From assembly GCA_015680685.1 (NCBI GenBank), contig MNCI01003059.1, positions 590,083 to 654,082 on the forward strand: a DNA stretch of 64,000 nt, written 5' to 3'. The notes under the pieces were generated by a model. The model was not told the origin of the DNA. It searched no databases and was given only the letters and a program-made list of their open reading frames with translations. How positions within the stretch are numbered: the first letter of the stretch is position 1; each line of letters starts with the position of its first letter. Source of the stretch: Gnetum montanum (Eukaryota > Streptophyta > Gnetopsida > Gnetales > Gnetaceae). Shown here one piece after another: positions 46,816 through 57,790 of the stretch. A program made the position numbers and the translations under genes.

Positions 46816-47449
46816 AGGTTACCTTATCCTCAAGGTAACCCAAGATAGTTCCACCAACCGTTGACGTACTATCCAAGTGGAACTCCATCACAACCCATTG
46901 GGCAATAACAATAGTGGCAATACCCACAGTCATGAGGGATTCCACCACCTAAACATCAATACCCTTATCGGTAGCTAGACCCATATGGATACTACGTGCA
47001 GCAGCCAATTTCTCCAAGTGACTACATGGGTTACAAAACTCCCCACCATCACTAACAAGTTTGGGAGTACTTTAGAAGGACTCCTTCTCCTCTGGGAGAT
47101 GCTTCATACCCATACCATCCTCCTAATCCATCTACACCTCTTCCATCGATAGTTGCCATAACACCTCCTGCTCCAAAATGCAAGGGAAACTCCCCACTCA
47201 ACCGCAATCACGAAATGCTACGAGAGCCATAAACATTCAACCCACTGCTGGTTCTGACAACTACAAAAAGAGAAGACCTTTCTTCAAAACCAAAAGCCCA
47301 GACAAGCTCTCACAACAACAAGCAGTTAAGTCTGTGATCACTCCTCCAACACACAAGGCTTCGGTGCTCCCTTCAAACCAAAATCAGAGCTCAATGCAGA
47401 TAGTTATGTTAACACATACCATAACCAACTAGATCAAGGTAGACCACCT
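46816..47449 (+). pseudogene. Pro/Gln/Tyr-rich gag-protease linker of E4
   Basis: Continues the polyprotein with low-complexity Pro/Tyr/Gln/Ser sequence in shifting frames. An 84-codon run (47178-47432) is open, with 'SDNYKKRRPFFKTKSPDKL'. The same kind of linker stands between gag and protease in E1 and E3. No catalytic motif. Confidence 0.6.
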
Positions 47450-48240
47450 TCCCAAGAAACTAGCTAACCCTGGAAGCCCCTTAATCTTCCTCCAAGTCAC
47501 CAGGAACGAACCACATAAGGCTCTTCTTAACTCAGGTTCCAGAGTCAACTTAATATCACAAGAAATGTATCAAGCCTGGAACCTACCCCAACTTAAGAAG
47601 AGCAACATTTAACTAGAGCTGGTAGACCAGTCCATCACCATTTCCTTGGGATTGGTGGACGACATCGTTACCACTGTGTGTGGTTGGTCATACCCAACCG
47701 ATTTCCTGGTGATTGAAGTTAACAACAATGAAGGGGACTTCCCAATTATAATGGGAAGGGCATGGCTAAGCACAATAGATGCATGTCTAGGGATTCACAA
47801 TCTTTCCTTGGAGATATCTAAGGTAAATATTTATGGAAAGATCGAGAAGAAGAAAGTTCCATGCATCACATATAGTGATTCATTGGGTGATGACATGGAG
47901 GAATGCACAACATCTCCTCCATGCAACAGGTGTGCTCTTGAAACTGTGAGACAAAGATGCCTGTATGTAGCAACCACATAACTAGTAGTAGACACCCCAT
48001 GGTTGACAGCTAGTCGAAAGAGCAACCAACAAACATGCATGGAACAAACTGGGGAAATAACCCATGCCAACAACGAAGGCATAGATACCTTGGAATATGA
48101 AGGTCGCAAACTTCCACCCCTTAATCTAAGAACATCAATTAGGAGAAGTTGGACACTTCTAAGAAATTCAAATAGATGTTCATTATTTTGGATCTCTCCC
48201 TTTCCATTCAATCATGGAGGAGATGGCCACCTATTCTAAT
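47450..48240 (+). pseudogene. pro: Retropepsin of E4 fused to a pol C-terminal remnant
   Basis: The active-site loop 'ALLNSGSRVNLIS' (47515-47555) has Asn (47529-47531) at the catalytic Asp position. 'LGLVDDIVTTVCGWSYPTDF' and 'FPIIMGRAWLSTIDA' follow in an open run (47646-47981). After 'RCLYVATT', an in-frame stop and a short linker ('GIDTLEYEGRKLPP'), the sequence jumps near 48190 to 'FPFNHGGDGHLF', the C-terminal end of pol in E3. RT, RNase H and integrase, about 2.5-3 kb, are therefore deleted. The 78-codon run 48003-48239 spans this junction. Confidence 0.8.
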
Positions 48241-48372
48241 CATTTGGGGCCCTCAGTTCTTTGTAAGTTTTTGTTTTACACATTTTTTTTTACACGTTTT
48301 TGTCTTACACATTTTTGTTTTACAAATTTCTTTAAGTTTTCTTGTTTTTTTTTTACAACATCGTTATACTTT

Positions 48373-48407
<35 letters not shown>

Positions 48408-49349
48408 AGATCCACCGCGTAAGTTTGTCACCCAATAAGTGTTCTTCATGATGGTATGAGTTGTGTTCATATTAATTGCTAATGTTTGGTTTTTATCTTT
48501 AAGTCATTATGTTGATACTAAGGTATGGTTCTTTTGATATAGCAAGCAATGAGTTCACTTCATCCATTCATCCACAAGTTTCTATGGTCTCTCTCGGCTT
48601 GGAAATGTACAGTCCTTTTCTAATGAGAACTATTAACAAATCAGTGACTAGGTATTTCTCAAACTAAGGAAGGACTCAAGGCTTGAAAAGGACGTGACTT
48701 CAAGGGAACTTGATGCATTCATGTTGGCCATTCTCTTGGGTGCTTGGATGTTTTCTTCTTGAGTTTTCTTATCGCTTTGACGTTACCCAATTATCGGGAA
48801 GCTGAGTAATAAAAATAACAAAGTCTGTGCATGGTGTGGTTCTCACACATAAATATATAAAACACAAAAAGCAAAAAAAAAATTGAGAATTCAAAGCACA
48901 CCCCTTAGACGAAATAATCATTTGGGCTACAAGCACTGGTTATGGAACTCAAAATAAAAATGTTCCCTCTAATTAAGGCCCTTCTCGCTTCCCATTCTCT
49001 TCTACTTTGTTTCGTCGGAATGGTAGTGACTCTTTGGGAAGGCATTCTTGTTACTTCAAGGGGATGGATTGGCCGAATGCATTAATGCAAAGTCACTGGA
49101 TGTGGTATGGCTAATTATAGATCTGGATGATTGTGTTGTGTGTGCAGATGGTAATCATAAAACAATGGATTGGATCTGGAGGAAACACCTAGAATGGAGC
49201 CGTGCTAAGTAGTTAGGCAAGGAGCAAGATCGATGGCACACTTATAGATGGATAACAAAAGGCGCAATCTTGGCATTGGCAGCAGCAACACTTCTTTCTC
49301 TCTCTCTTTCTCACCTACCAAATAAGGCCTGATGTCTATGTAATAAGGT
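48241..49349 (+). other. Post-integrase non-coding block of E4
   Basis: No gene. Contains four or so copies of a 'TTTTTGTYTTACACA' unit (48265-48330), a (GT)n microsatellite (48381-48408), the conserved hairpin (48833-48902), and the 'GGGCTACAAGCACTGGTTAT' and 'AAGGCCCTT' blocks. Around 49140-49349 the sequence no longer aligns by eye to the other copies and runs into the gap. Confidence 0.65.
48833..48902 (+). other. Conserved post-integrase hairpin of E4
   Basis: GGTGTG (48833-48838) pairs with CACACC, and TTCTCA with TGAGAA (48884-48889). The loop is A-rich. Other copies use TTCCCA/TGGGAA at the same place, so both arms changed together. Confidence 0.7.
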
Positions 49350-49837
49350 NNNNNNNNNNNNNNNNNNNNNNNNNNNNNNNNNNNNNNNNNNNNNNNNNNN
49401 NNNNNNNNNNNNNNNNNNNNNNNNNNNNNNNNNNNNNNNNNNNNNNNNNNNNNNNNNNNNNNNNNNNNNNNNNNNNNNNNNNNNNNNNNNNNNNNNNNNN
49501 NNNNNNNNNNNNNNNNNNNNNNNNNNNNNNNNNNNNNNNNNNNNNNNNNNNNNNNNNNNNNNNNNNNNNNNNNNNNNNNNNNNNNNNNNNNNNNNNNNNN
49601 NNNNNNNNNNNNNNNNNNNNNNNNNNNNNNNNNNNNNNNNNNNNNNNNNNNNNNNNNNNNNNNNNNNNNNNNNNNNNNNNNNNNNNNNNNNNNNNNNNNN
49701 NNNNNNNNNNNNNNNNNNNNNNNNNNNNNNNNNNNNNNNNNNNNNNNNNNNNNNNNNNNNNNNNNNNNNNNNNNNNNNNNNNNNNNNNNNNNNNNNNNNN
49801 NNNNNNNNNNNNNNNNNNNNNNNNNNNNNNNNNNNNN
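49350..49837. other. Assembly gap (488 N)
   Basis: A run of N covering most of the 3' LTR of E4. Right of it, 'GGTACCTCGCCACTCATC' occurs twice in a row (49841-49858 and from 49859), suggesting an imperfect gap edge. Open frames spanning the Ns are meaningless. Confidence 0.95.
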
Positions 49838-49877
49838 AGGGGTACCTCGCCACTCATCGGTACCTCGCCACTCATCA
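49838..49877 (+). repeat. 3' LTR of E4, terminal piece
   Basis: AGGGGTACCTCGCCACTCATC (split here by a duplicated unit) ending CTCATCA at 49877, then the target duplication ATAGG. This is the same terminal block as 44646-44667. Confidence 0.85.
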
Positions 49878-49882
49878 ATAGG

Positions 49883-50336
49883 TGAAAAAATTATTTTCAA
49901 GAATTATTAAATAAATAATTTTCAAATAAATACATCAAAAAATAAGAACTAGATTTTAGCTTGGTTAATGAATTTTCCTTCTCTAAGGTAAAGACAACCT
50001 TATCAAAGGTGAAAACTGGAAACGTTGTTGGACCAAATAACATTCCTCTAAAAACCTAGAAAGCATGAGGTGATATAGGAGTTTCATGGTTGATATAATT
50101 ATTTTTAAAAAATTTAAAAATGAAAAAAATGCCCAATAATTAGAGAAAACACATTATTATTTCCATCCACAAAAATAAAAGAGATGTCCAAAATTGTGCA
50201 AACCATAGAGAGATCAAGCTAATAAGCCATACTATGAAGCTTTAAGAGAGAGTCATAAGGTAGCATCTTAAACTTGAATCAATAGTATCAAAAAATGATT
50301 TTAGATTTATGCTAGGGAGATCTACTATAGAGTTTA
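49883..50336 (+). pseudogene. LINE reverse transcriptase start, second part
   Basis: Resumes the LINE after E4: 'KNYFQELLN' (49885), 'SKVKTTLSKVKTGNVVGPNN' (about 49985; the GKAxGPDxIP block of LINE RTs), 'MPNN' with 'HIIISIHKNKRDVQNCANH' (about 50150), 'KLISHTMKL' and 'FMLGRSTIEF' (50305-50330). Similarity stops near 50330 in the middle of RT, where minus-strand Athila ORF sequence begins. LINEs normally lose 5' ends, so this 3' truncation points to a later deletion. Stops are few. Confidence 0.82.
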
Positions 50337-52403
50337 TGGAGGGCCTTGTTCATTTTCACTTTTGCCAACTAAATCTCTTTCTCGAACTTGGTCCCTATAA
50401 TGATTTTTTACTTCAATTTTCAGGGCCTCATTCTTCTAGGCAGCTACCTCAATGGTCATTTTCTGACGAAGTGCATGAACTTTCTCTAATGAGAGATTGT
50501 AGTTCTTTGCTACCAACCTTCTCAAATCCATGTTCATATTGGTAAGCTACTTCTACTACCATCTTACAAATTTGACCATATGATCTTTTTGCTCCTCAAC
50601 ATTATGCAAGTGGTGAATATCTCTAGTTAGAGTTAGGTTCTCCTTGCAGACTTGTGGAAAGTCCTTATTGATGTTAAAGACAAGAGCCTCTAATAAGGAT
50701 GCATCAAATACCACCATCTCCTTTACATTTTTAGCCTCTTTTAATTTGTTTTGAAGCTATAGGAAATCTTCATCTTGTGTAATGGCTTGGCTAAGAATGG
50801 CAAGATTGACCAAGTAGGCTCTTAGTTTTGCAACTTCGCTAGCCAACCATCAATTTTTTATCATGGTACCTCAAGTTAGATGTTTGTAATGTTGAGCTTG
50901 CCCTTGGTCTCCGTTAGCTCCAACTAGGTAGTTGTGATTCCTTTCGAAAGATTGAAGAACTCTAGAAGTAGTTGTCTAGTTACCACTAGTTGGTCCAACA
51001 CTTGCTTGTGCTGGGCTAAACTTAGCCTCCCACTCCCTGCTCCTGTAGAAGCCTACACATCTCTAAGTGTAGCAATGTCTGGCATGATTGCTGCAGGAGT
51101 GTTGAGAGCCTCTACTACTCAATCAACCACCACCTCCATGATTGTTTTCTATTCATGATGCTAGATCACTAGGACAATTACCTCCTTGCCCTTCTCCAAG
51201 CATACCAAAAAGGTAGCAACATTCTCAGAGATCTCTAGGTATTTCTATTATCAAGGTATGGACACCATCACTTCTCAAATGCTTAGATTTAATCTTAAGG
51301 GCATCTACATCCATTGTATCAAAAATAGTGGTGCAATCTTCCAACCAACTAATTGTTTGGGTTATCTTATTACAATGACTTAATGCTGGTTGGTAGACTG
51401 ATGGCTCTCCACCACTTGGTTCTCCATGTTGCTATTGTAAGAGTTACTCATGCACTTCATTACTACACCAACCTCCAACGTTGTCTCTCTAGTAGGTGGT
51501 GGTAGTGGGTACTCCTCTTTAAGTAGCTTGGCAAGTGCCTTATCTTTCATCATCTCCTACTAAGATGTGATAGGATCATGATGAAGCATGTCATTTGCAT
51601 AATGGGCTATTCCTTCCCTTTTGCAAATTTTTCTTATTAGGCATTCTTTGAATTATTTTTTAATTTCCAAGAAGATGAGCTAGGGAAGGTTGATAGGGAA
51701 TTTTCTACTTAGAGTGGCAAATGCATGAGCAGAGAAGGTTTAGGTGATAGGCTAAAATCCTGAAGTAGGCTCTCTCTTCCTTAATGAGTGCACTATACTC
51801 CTTACGGTTCACTCCATAGCACCATTGGATCCATTTTTTTTATGATGGGCTTAATTATGTAGGAATCTCTACCAAGGTTGCCCTAATGTTAGGAAATATA
51901 AGGGCCTTTGCAATGGCCTCAACTAAATAGGACATGCTAATGTTCTTGATTTTCATGGTTGCATCTACCTATCGGTTGTTCTAGAAGAGATAATTCTCTC
52001 CCATGTCCCACTCCCCACTGGAAGTGAGGATGGACCACATGAGAGATCCTTGTAGTTGTGTCTTAACGCCCTCTAGTGCTAGGTCCAAGAAGGAACCAAA
52101 GTTTAGTTTCTAAAGAATGGCTCTTTGGATCTCCTTAGAATGGCTTTGCTTTAGGTAGGCCTTAATCAAGGTGACCTCTAGACTTGGTCTGGGCCTTAGC
52201 ACCTTGTCTTGCCTAGACTGTCTTGTTGTTTTGGTGGAAATCTAACAAACAAATTCCACTTTGGACTCCTTCTAAAGAGGTCTCATGGCATGTGTCTCTA
52301 CTTCACTTTCTTGCAGTTACTATGGCTACTAGTCCCTTCCCCCTCTTGGTTGCTTCTCCCATGGTTGTGATGGTCCTTCTCCCTATGGTCTATTCAGTGC
52401 CAT
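50330..52403 (-). pseudogene. Extra (env-position) ORF of E5, C-terminally truncated
   Basis: Start Met-Ala at 52403, aligned with the starts of E1, E3 and EA. Near the start 'SEVETHAMRPL' is shared with E3. The conserved block includes 'TLSRKFPINLP' and 'LIFLEIKK'. A coiled coil follows to about 50340. The C-terminus and downstream LTR are lost at the junction with the LINE. Many stops. No membrane segment is visible. The function of the family is unknown. Confidence 0.65.
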
Positions 52404-54289
52404 CTATGATCACACACATAGCCAAGGATTAACATTTTATGCATAACTTATAATACTTTGATATCTTTCCCGATTTGGCTCGTTACACTTAGGCTAATCT
52501 GTGATCATGGAAAATTGATTATTTTAATATTATTTTATTCTAATAGCTACCCAAGTTTGATGGTGAGGTTTAACTTATGTGGATTAGTTATCGTTAACAT
52601 TATTTTATTAGTTAAACCATTTTGGAGTTAGAAAAATTCAAAAAAAAAATTATGATAGAAACCATAGGTTTGTGGCCCCCATGACATAAAGCTCATCTCT
52701 AATAGCTAAAGGGTCAAAGAGCGAGTTGATTTAAGCAAGCGGTTAGAAAGTTCTGGGCTTGGAAAGCCTCTAGGCTTGGAAAATTGCAAAAACTCCCTCA
52801 GTGTGATGATGCAAATGTGAAAATTTGGCTAAGTCTCATCATGTATTTATACTATTTTTACGCTATGTCAAGGTAGCCAAAAACAAAAATTTTCACAATT
52901 AAAAAACTAAGGAAAAATAGTTTTACCATAAAATTTAGTTCCATAGGAAGCTAGAAAAGCCTAGAATAAAGACAAATGTGTGAAGAGGGTTAGGAATACA
53001 TTTGAAAAGGATATTTGGTAGGAGATGAATTCCAAGAAGCACAAAAACTAGATGTTTTGTGGTGAAAAATAGTAGGTTGGAGCATGGAATGATTAAGGGA
53101 TAGGAAGATTAACCATTCAGGCCAAGGAGTATGCAAGTGGGTCCTCCCCATAGTAGGTTCATGTCTTTAATGTCCTTGCATGCCCTCATACCAAGGAGTC
53201 TATGGGCTCCAAGGATGATAAATGGCTATGGATCATTAAAAATCAAATCACTCAAGATACCATCAAAGAATTGAGACACAACCAAATGGACACATTGGTA
53301 AAACATGAAAATTTTCAGTGAGATGGTAAATGGTTGAAGTAAGGGAGAGAGAGAAAGAGGATGGAATAGAGTTCACTAGTTTGGTCACATGAGGTTCTTG
53401 TGGAGTTTGTGATTAAGGTATCATGGAAACACCACATCCATAGGTAGAATCAAGACCATCCACTACCAATGGCTTCACATTGATACATTGAGACCATTCA
53501 ATCCCCCAAAGCTCACGAACACCCCAACAATCACACACCATTCCAAATAGAGAAGAAAAAAGAAGTAAGTAAAGAGGGCCTTAGTTAGTGAGGTGCCTTC
53601 ACGCATAAGTAACATGTTTTTCCAACCCCATAACCAATGCTTGTAGCCCATTATTTGGTCTAAGGGGTGTGCTTTGAATTCCCATGTATGTTTTTTTTTT
53701 TTTTTGCATGGGAACCACTCCATGCAAAGACATTACTTCTTGTTATTGGTCAACAATAGGAATGATGAGGAATTGATAAGAATACCCAAAACCTTTGGAT
53801 TGTCAATAAGTATAAAAGATGACAAATCCCTTAAATCCACACCCATGCCAATTCCACATGATTCATTCTAAGTCTAGGAGCACCAAGATCATAAGTTTGT
53901 TCAAAGTTGCGATTAAAAAGAACCCCTTGCTTTCAGAACGCAAGCAACACCATTGAGGTTTTAGTGAAATGGATGGATATGATGAGCTCACTGCCCAGTA
54001 CCATGAAAAAACCAATGTTCCATTAACTAATGTCAAAATTCAATGATGAAATCCAGTCATTAAAAACTCAATTTAGATGATAGAATTCAATAAATCTTTC
54101 AACAATCAATAGTTCATTCAACACCAAAGTCCTGATGGAAAAAAAGAAAAAGAAGACATGTAAGAAAAAATTCAAATAAGGAAAAATATAGAAAATATTA
54201 TAAAATTGTTAAGAAACTAGAAAACATATGTAAAACAATGTAAAACAAAAAATTTTAAAAACTAAGAAGCCACTTTGTAGAACATCAAC
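52404..54289 (-). other. Post-integrase non-coding block of E5
   Basis: No gene. In element order: 'TGTAAAACAA' repeats (54230-54260), hairpin (53666-53721, with a poly-A loop), the 'GGGCTACAAGCATTGGTTAT' block (53640), 'GGGGAGGACCCAC' (53140), a TATA box with an upstream motif (52843-52880) and a polypurine-like tract (52671-52690). The small open runs near 53475-53871 cross the hairpin and are chance. Confidence 0.65.
52843..52880 (-). promoter_or_regulatory. Candidate internal promoter upstream of the E5 extra ORF
   Basis: In element sense 'GGCTACCTTGACATAGCG' precedes 'GTATAAATACAT' (TATA 52843-52853), 440 bp before the ORF start. The upstream motif resembles the repeats 'GCTACATCAAGGTA' in the U3 of the E7 LTR (61625-61735). 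Confidence 0.45.
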
Positions 54290-55430
54290 CTGGATGGACA
54301 TCTCCCCTACAATTGAGTTGGAAGTGAAAGATCTGAAATATTGAGCATGCTTGGCCATTAGTTGAGGTATTATTTCCACTAATTTTTTCAGTTCAAGGAA
54401 ATATTTGAGTTGTCAATTGTTGATCATGAATTTCTTACTTGGGCTATTAGGATGGTATATCATCATGGCCCCATATGGAAAATTTTCATATATGATGTAA
54501 GGGCCCTTCCATAGCATTTAAAATCTAGTATGTTAAGGTACATGCACGAGTTCCAGTAGAACACCTTATCTCCTAGTTGAAACTTTACTTTTCTTATTCT
54601 AAGGTCATGGAATTACATATTATGTGCCTTGTGCATTTTATTCAATGATAGGGCCACTAGTCTATTCCTATCTAGCATGTTGAGATTCATTAGTCTTTCT
54701 CTTTAGGCTGGACTTAGATCCAAGTCAAGATCACAAGTTGTTGCAGTGTACAGAGCTCAAATTCAATGGGAAGTTTTGGAAGTTTCACATACACTAACTC
54801 ATAAGAAGAGTAACCAATAGGAAGTTTCTATGTTAAATAATAAGCCCAAAGAGCATCATTGAGTTTATTGTTCCAATCCCTCCTATGCTTTGTGGGTTAG
54901 TATTTTGGTAATTTTCTTGTTGGTAACCTCAACTTAACCAATGGCTTGGGGTGGTATGGAGTTGTTAGTTTATGTTCAACCACCAAGCATTACATGAGCT
55001 TTCAAAAAGTAACACTAGTGAAGTATGTTCCATTGGTTGATATTAGTGCCTATGGCACACTAAGCCTATTTACAACAATTTTTTGTACAAAATAGACCAT
55101 CATAAATGATAAATAGTCAATGAAAGTTGTAGCTTCCATCCATTTGGTACAGTAGTTAACAGCCACTATGATATAGGACTTTCCATTTAACATGAGGTTG
55201 ATGAACCCCATGAAGTCAATCCCCTAGAGATTAAAAGGTTCTAGTGGTTGGATCCACTATCATACGTGTGGTCATCCCTCCATTACATTGGCATCTATCA
55301 CAAAAGTGAAGGAAGTGATGGGCATCCTTGAAGATTGTAGGCCAATAACACCCCATCATGAGGATCTTAATGGCCATTTTCCTCCTAGCATAATGGCCCC
55401 CACAAGGGTCTTCATGCACATTCTGGAGGA
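54290..55430 (-). pseudogene. pol: Integrase of E5
   Basis: The HHCC zinc domain at 55231-55430 reads 'EDPCGGHYARRKMAIKIL' and 'YWPTIFKDAHHFLHFCDRCQ', with both final Cys present. The core and C-terminal parts follow down to the polypurine-like 'GGGGAGATG' at 54300-54313. They match E3 block by block but carry stops. Catalytic residues in the core could not be read in one frame. Confidence 0.8.
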
Positions 55431-55749
55431 CTCGAAGTTGATTTGCATTAGGGACACACCATCATACCAGGCCATCTACACAACTCTTGTAGTTATTGCC
55501 ATTGATTTCTATAATGTGCTTGGCCTGATGAAGAAATTGGTATTTCTTCTTGTGATCCTACTCTTGTGGCATCTCTTATATGAGTAAATAGGAGAGGATG
55601 TTTTCATACCAGTTCATTTCTTTGGGAGTTTGAGAGTGAACAACACCAACACAGAGGAGTTCATCAAGAAATTGATCAAATAGTGGGCTCTCATCCTCTT
55701 TTCTATTCCATCTTGACTAAGACAAGTGGTTAGCCACCACATTCTCAAT

Positions 55750-55980
55750 CCCCTTATGGTCAACCATTGTTAAGTCAAACTTCTAGAGGATCACTAGCCA
55801 CTGTATGACAAAAGGGCTCACCGTTAGCTTATTCATCAAGAACCAAATGGCATTGTGGTCAATGTGCACAAACATTTTGTATCCAAGCACATAGTGCTTG
55901 AATTTCTTCAATGCATACACCATTGTCATAAGCTCTTTTTTAGTGGTGCTGTAGTTGAGTTGTGCACCCAAAGTGATTCT
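55750..55980 (-). pseudogene. pol: RNase H of E5
   Basis: The open run 55783-55971 shows 'AQLNYSTTKKELMTMVYALK', 'FKHYVLGYKMFVHIDHNAIW' and 'FLMNKLTVSPFVIQWL'. The same blocks as E3, with the catalytic Asp of the DH motif kept (HIDH). Confidence 0.85.
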
Positions 55981-56079
55981 GCTTACACAGTGGATGTAGT
56001 ATGGACATTTTTTATCACCTATCTAATCATGATTCCAAGGCATAATTGGATGCATCCATCATAATTTGGAATGGCCTGG

Positions 56080-56900
56080 ACTAGTTTAGTGCTCATAGAA
56101 TTAGAGTTTCTATGAGTTTCTACTTCAACTATTGGAATAAATTTTTGCATTCCTTGGTCCAAACAAATAATGCGTCCTTCTTTATAAGTTCTACCAATGG
56201 CTTGGAAATCTTTGAGAAGTTTTTAGTGAAATGCTTATAGTCACTAGTGTGGCCAAGGAATGACCTCATGTCCTTCATGATCTTTGGTTATCTAGTTATC
56301 CCTTTGATGACCTTTATTTTTTCTAAATCTACCTTGATCCCTTTGTTAAAAATTTGATGTCCTTAAATAATGCCCTCTTGGACCATCAAATGGCTCTTTT
56401 GCCAATTGAGCCTTAAGTTAGTTTCTACACATCATTAAAGAAATTGCTCCAAGCGGTCCAAGGCTTACTCAAAGGTAGCCTTGTAGGTAGAGAAGTCACC
56501 CATGAAGACTTCTATTCCTCTACTGATATGTTGTTGTAAGATGCTAAGGACCAATCATTGGAATGTGGTAGGAGAATTACACAAGCCAAAGGACATCTTT
56601 CTATATACAAAAGTCCCCCTAGAACTTATGAATGTTGTCTTTGCCTAGTCCTTTCGTGCAATTTGGATTTGGTTATATTCACTATAACCATCCAGAAAGT
56701 TGTAGTAATAATGCCCTAAAATAGTATCTAGTACTTGGTCCACAAATGGCAATGGAAAATGATCTTTGTAAGTGGTCATATTCGACAGACAAAAGATCTT
56801 TGTAAAATGATCCCTAAAACTTTTAGCTATTGAATATGACCACTTACAAAGATCTTTACTTTCCTCCTTTCTTTGGCATAATAAAAAGTGGGCTAATCCA
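56080..56900 (-). pseudogene. pol: Reverse transcriptase of E5 with internal fold-back
   Basis: Motifs in element order: 'YKDHFPLPFVDQVLDTI' (about 56770), 'FLDGYSEYNQIQIARKD' (about 56690), 'RGTFVYRKMSFGLCNSPTT' (about 56600) and 'VFMGDFSTYKATFE' (56494-56508 region), in which FMDD has become FMGD. Upstream of the DHFPLP block the reading is broken by a perfect 23-bp inverted repeat (56761-56783 and 56832-56854). Stops are present. Athila type, inactive. Confidence 0.85.
56761..56854. repeat. Perfect 23-bp inverted repeat in the E5 RT
   Basis: Left arm 56761-56783 starts GATCTTTGTAAGTGG and ends CATATTC. The right arm 56832-56854 is its exact reverse complement. The loop of 48 bp contains another partial copy (GATCTTTGTAA at 56795). 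Confidence 0.95.
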
Positions 56901-57479
56901 CTTGCTATTCACAATGGGGTAGATGAACCCAACCTTGAGGAGTTGTTCAATTTCCTCCTTATTAATTTGCTTGAGTCTTGGGTTCAAGCATCTTTGTAGC
57001 TACCTCTTTGGTTTAATGAAAGAATCTATATATCTTGTGTTTTTATATCCTTGGATCAATTCCTGTTAACTCATGATATGACCAAGTAAAGGCTATTGAC
57101 CACTTGTTCATAACTTTTGTTAATTTCTTCTTCTATATTGAAGCAAGTGTGGCATTGATAATGACTAGCTTGCCATTGCTTAAGAAGGCATATTCCATTC
57201 TTGATGGTAGAGCATTCAATTTAAGGGGCTCTTGCTTGAAATTTTTAGGGATCTCCAACTCTCCCTAATTGATTTTTCGTTGTTCATTAGAGAGTTGAAA
57301 ATGGATCTACCCCAACTTGTCCATGCTTTTTACATATCAACTTATGAGGCTCTTAGCTAGTTCCATGCATATTGTTGATCTAGCCTCATTATCTATGGTC
57401 AACCACTGGGTACCTTTCTATTTAGTGGCTACTACATACAAGCACCTCTGGATCTTAATTTTTTTTGCACACAAATTAC

Positions 57480-57790
57480 ATGCTCTAAGGGATGTGCCTT
57501 TAATGGTCCACAATCTTTGCATACAATGGCACCTTGTATCACTATATGCAATGCATGAAACTCTTTTCTTCTAAATCTTTTCAAAATCATTTTCCTTGAA
57601 AATTTTGAAGGAAAGATCTCAAATCCCCAACCTTGCTTCTTTGGTGCTTAGCCATGCTCTTCCCATGATGACAAGAAAGTTCCCTTTGTTATTTTCCACA
57701 TGGATCACTAGAAAATCAGCAAGATATGACTAACCACAAATGGTGATTATGATGTCTTCTACTAATCCCAAAGAAATAGTGATGGATTAG
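57480..57790 (-). pseudogene. pro: Retropepsin fragment of E5
   Basis: The C-terminal half of the protease fold: 'LGLVEDIIT' at the right edge, then 'SYLADFLVIHVENNKGNF' and 'VIMGRAWLSTKEARLGI'. The active-site loop would lie to the right and was separated or removed by the E6 LTR beginning at 57791. Confidence 0.75.

Larger units (their letters stand above)
43851..49877 (+). mobile_element. E4: Athila-like gag-protease derivative with exact TSD ATAGG
   Basis: A plus-strand element bounded by ATAGG at 43846-43850 and 49878-49882, inside a LINE whose reading continues across it. It has a full 5' LTR, an almost perfect tRNA-Asp primer site, gag, protease and then, from about 48190, the post-integrase block. 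RT, RNase H, integrase and at least most of the extra ORF are absent. The 3' LTR is mostly inside a 488-N gap. It has fewer stops than E1, so it is probably younger. It is non-autonomous unless missing sequence lies in the gap, whose true size is unknown. Confidence 0.9.
50330..57790 (-). mobile_element. E5: Athila-like element truncated at both ends
   Basis: A minus-strand element. From right to left: protease fragment (57480-57790), linker, RT (about 56080-56900), RNase H (55750-55980), integrase (54290-55430), non-coding block, extra ORF (52403 down to 50330). The polypurine tract and 3' LTR are lost at the junction with the LINE near 50330. Gag and the 5' LTR are cut off on the right by the LTR of E6 at 57791. 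Order and motifs match E3. Confidence 0.85.

Noticed and set aside
48381-48408. Frames encoding Cys-Val repeats
   Set aside because: Products of a (GT)n microsatellite.
49205-49900. Long open frames of 180-231 codons on the minus strand
   Set aside because: They consist almost entirely of the 488 undetermined bases; only the edges are real sequence.
53475-53871. Short frames on both strands around the hairpin of E5
   Set aside because: They cover the conserved non-coding hairpin and poly-T run; not conserved as protein in E3, E4 or E7.
57317-57574. A plus-strand frame of 85 codons
   Set aside because: Antisense to the E5 protease-RT linker, where the minus strand aligns with E3.
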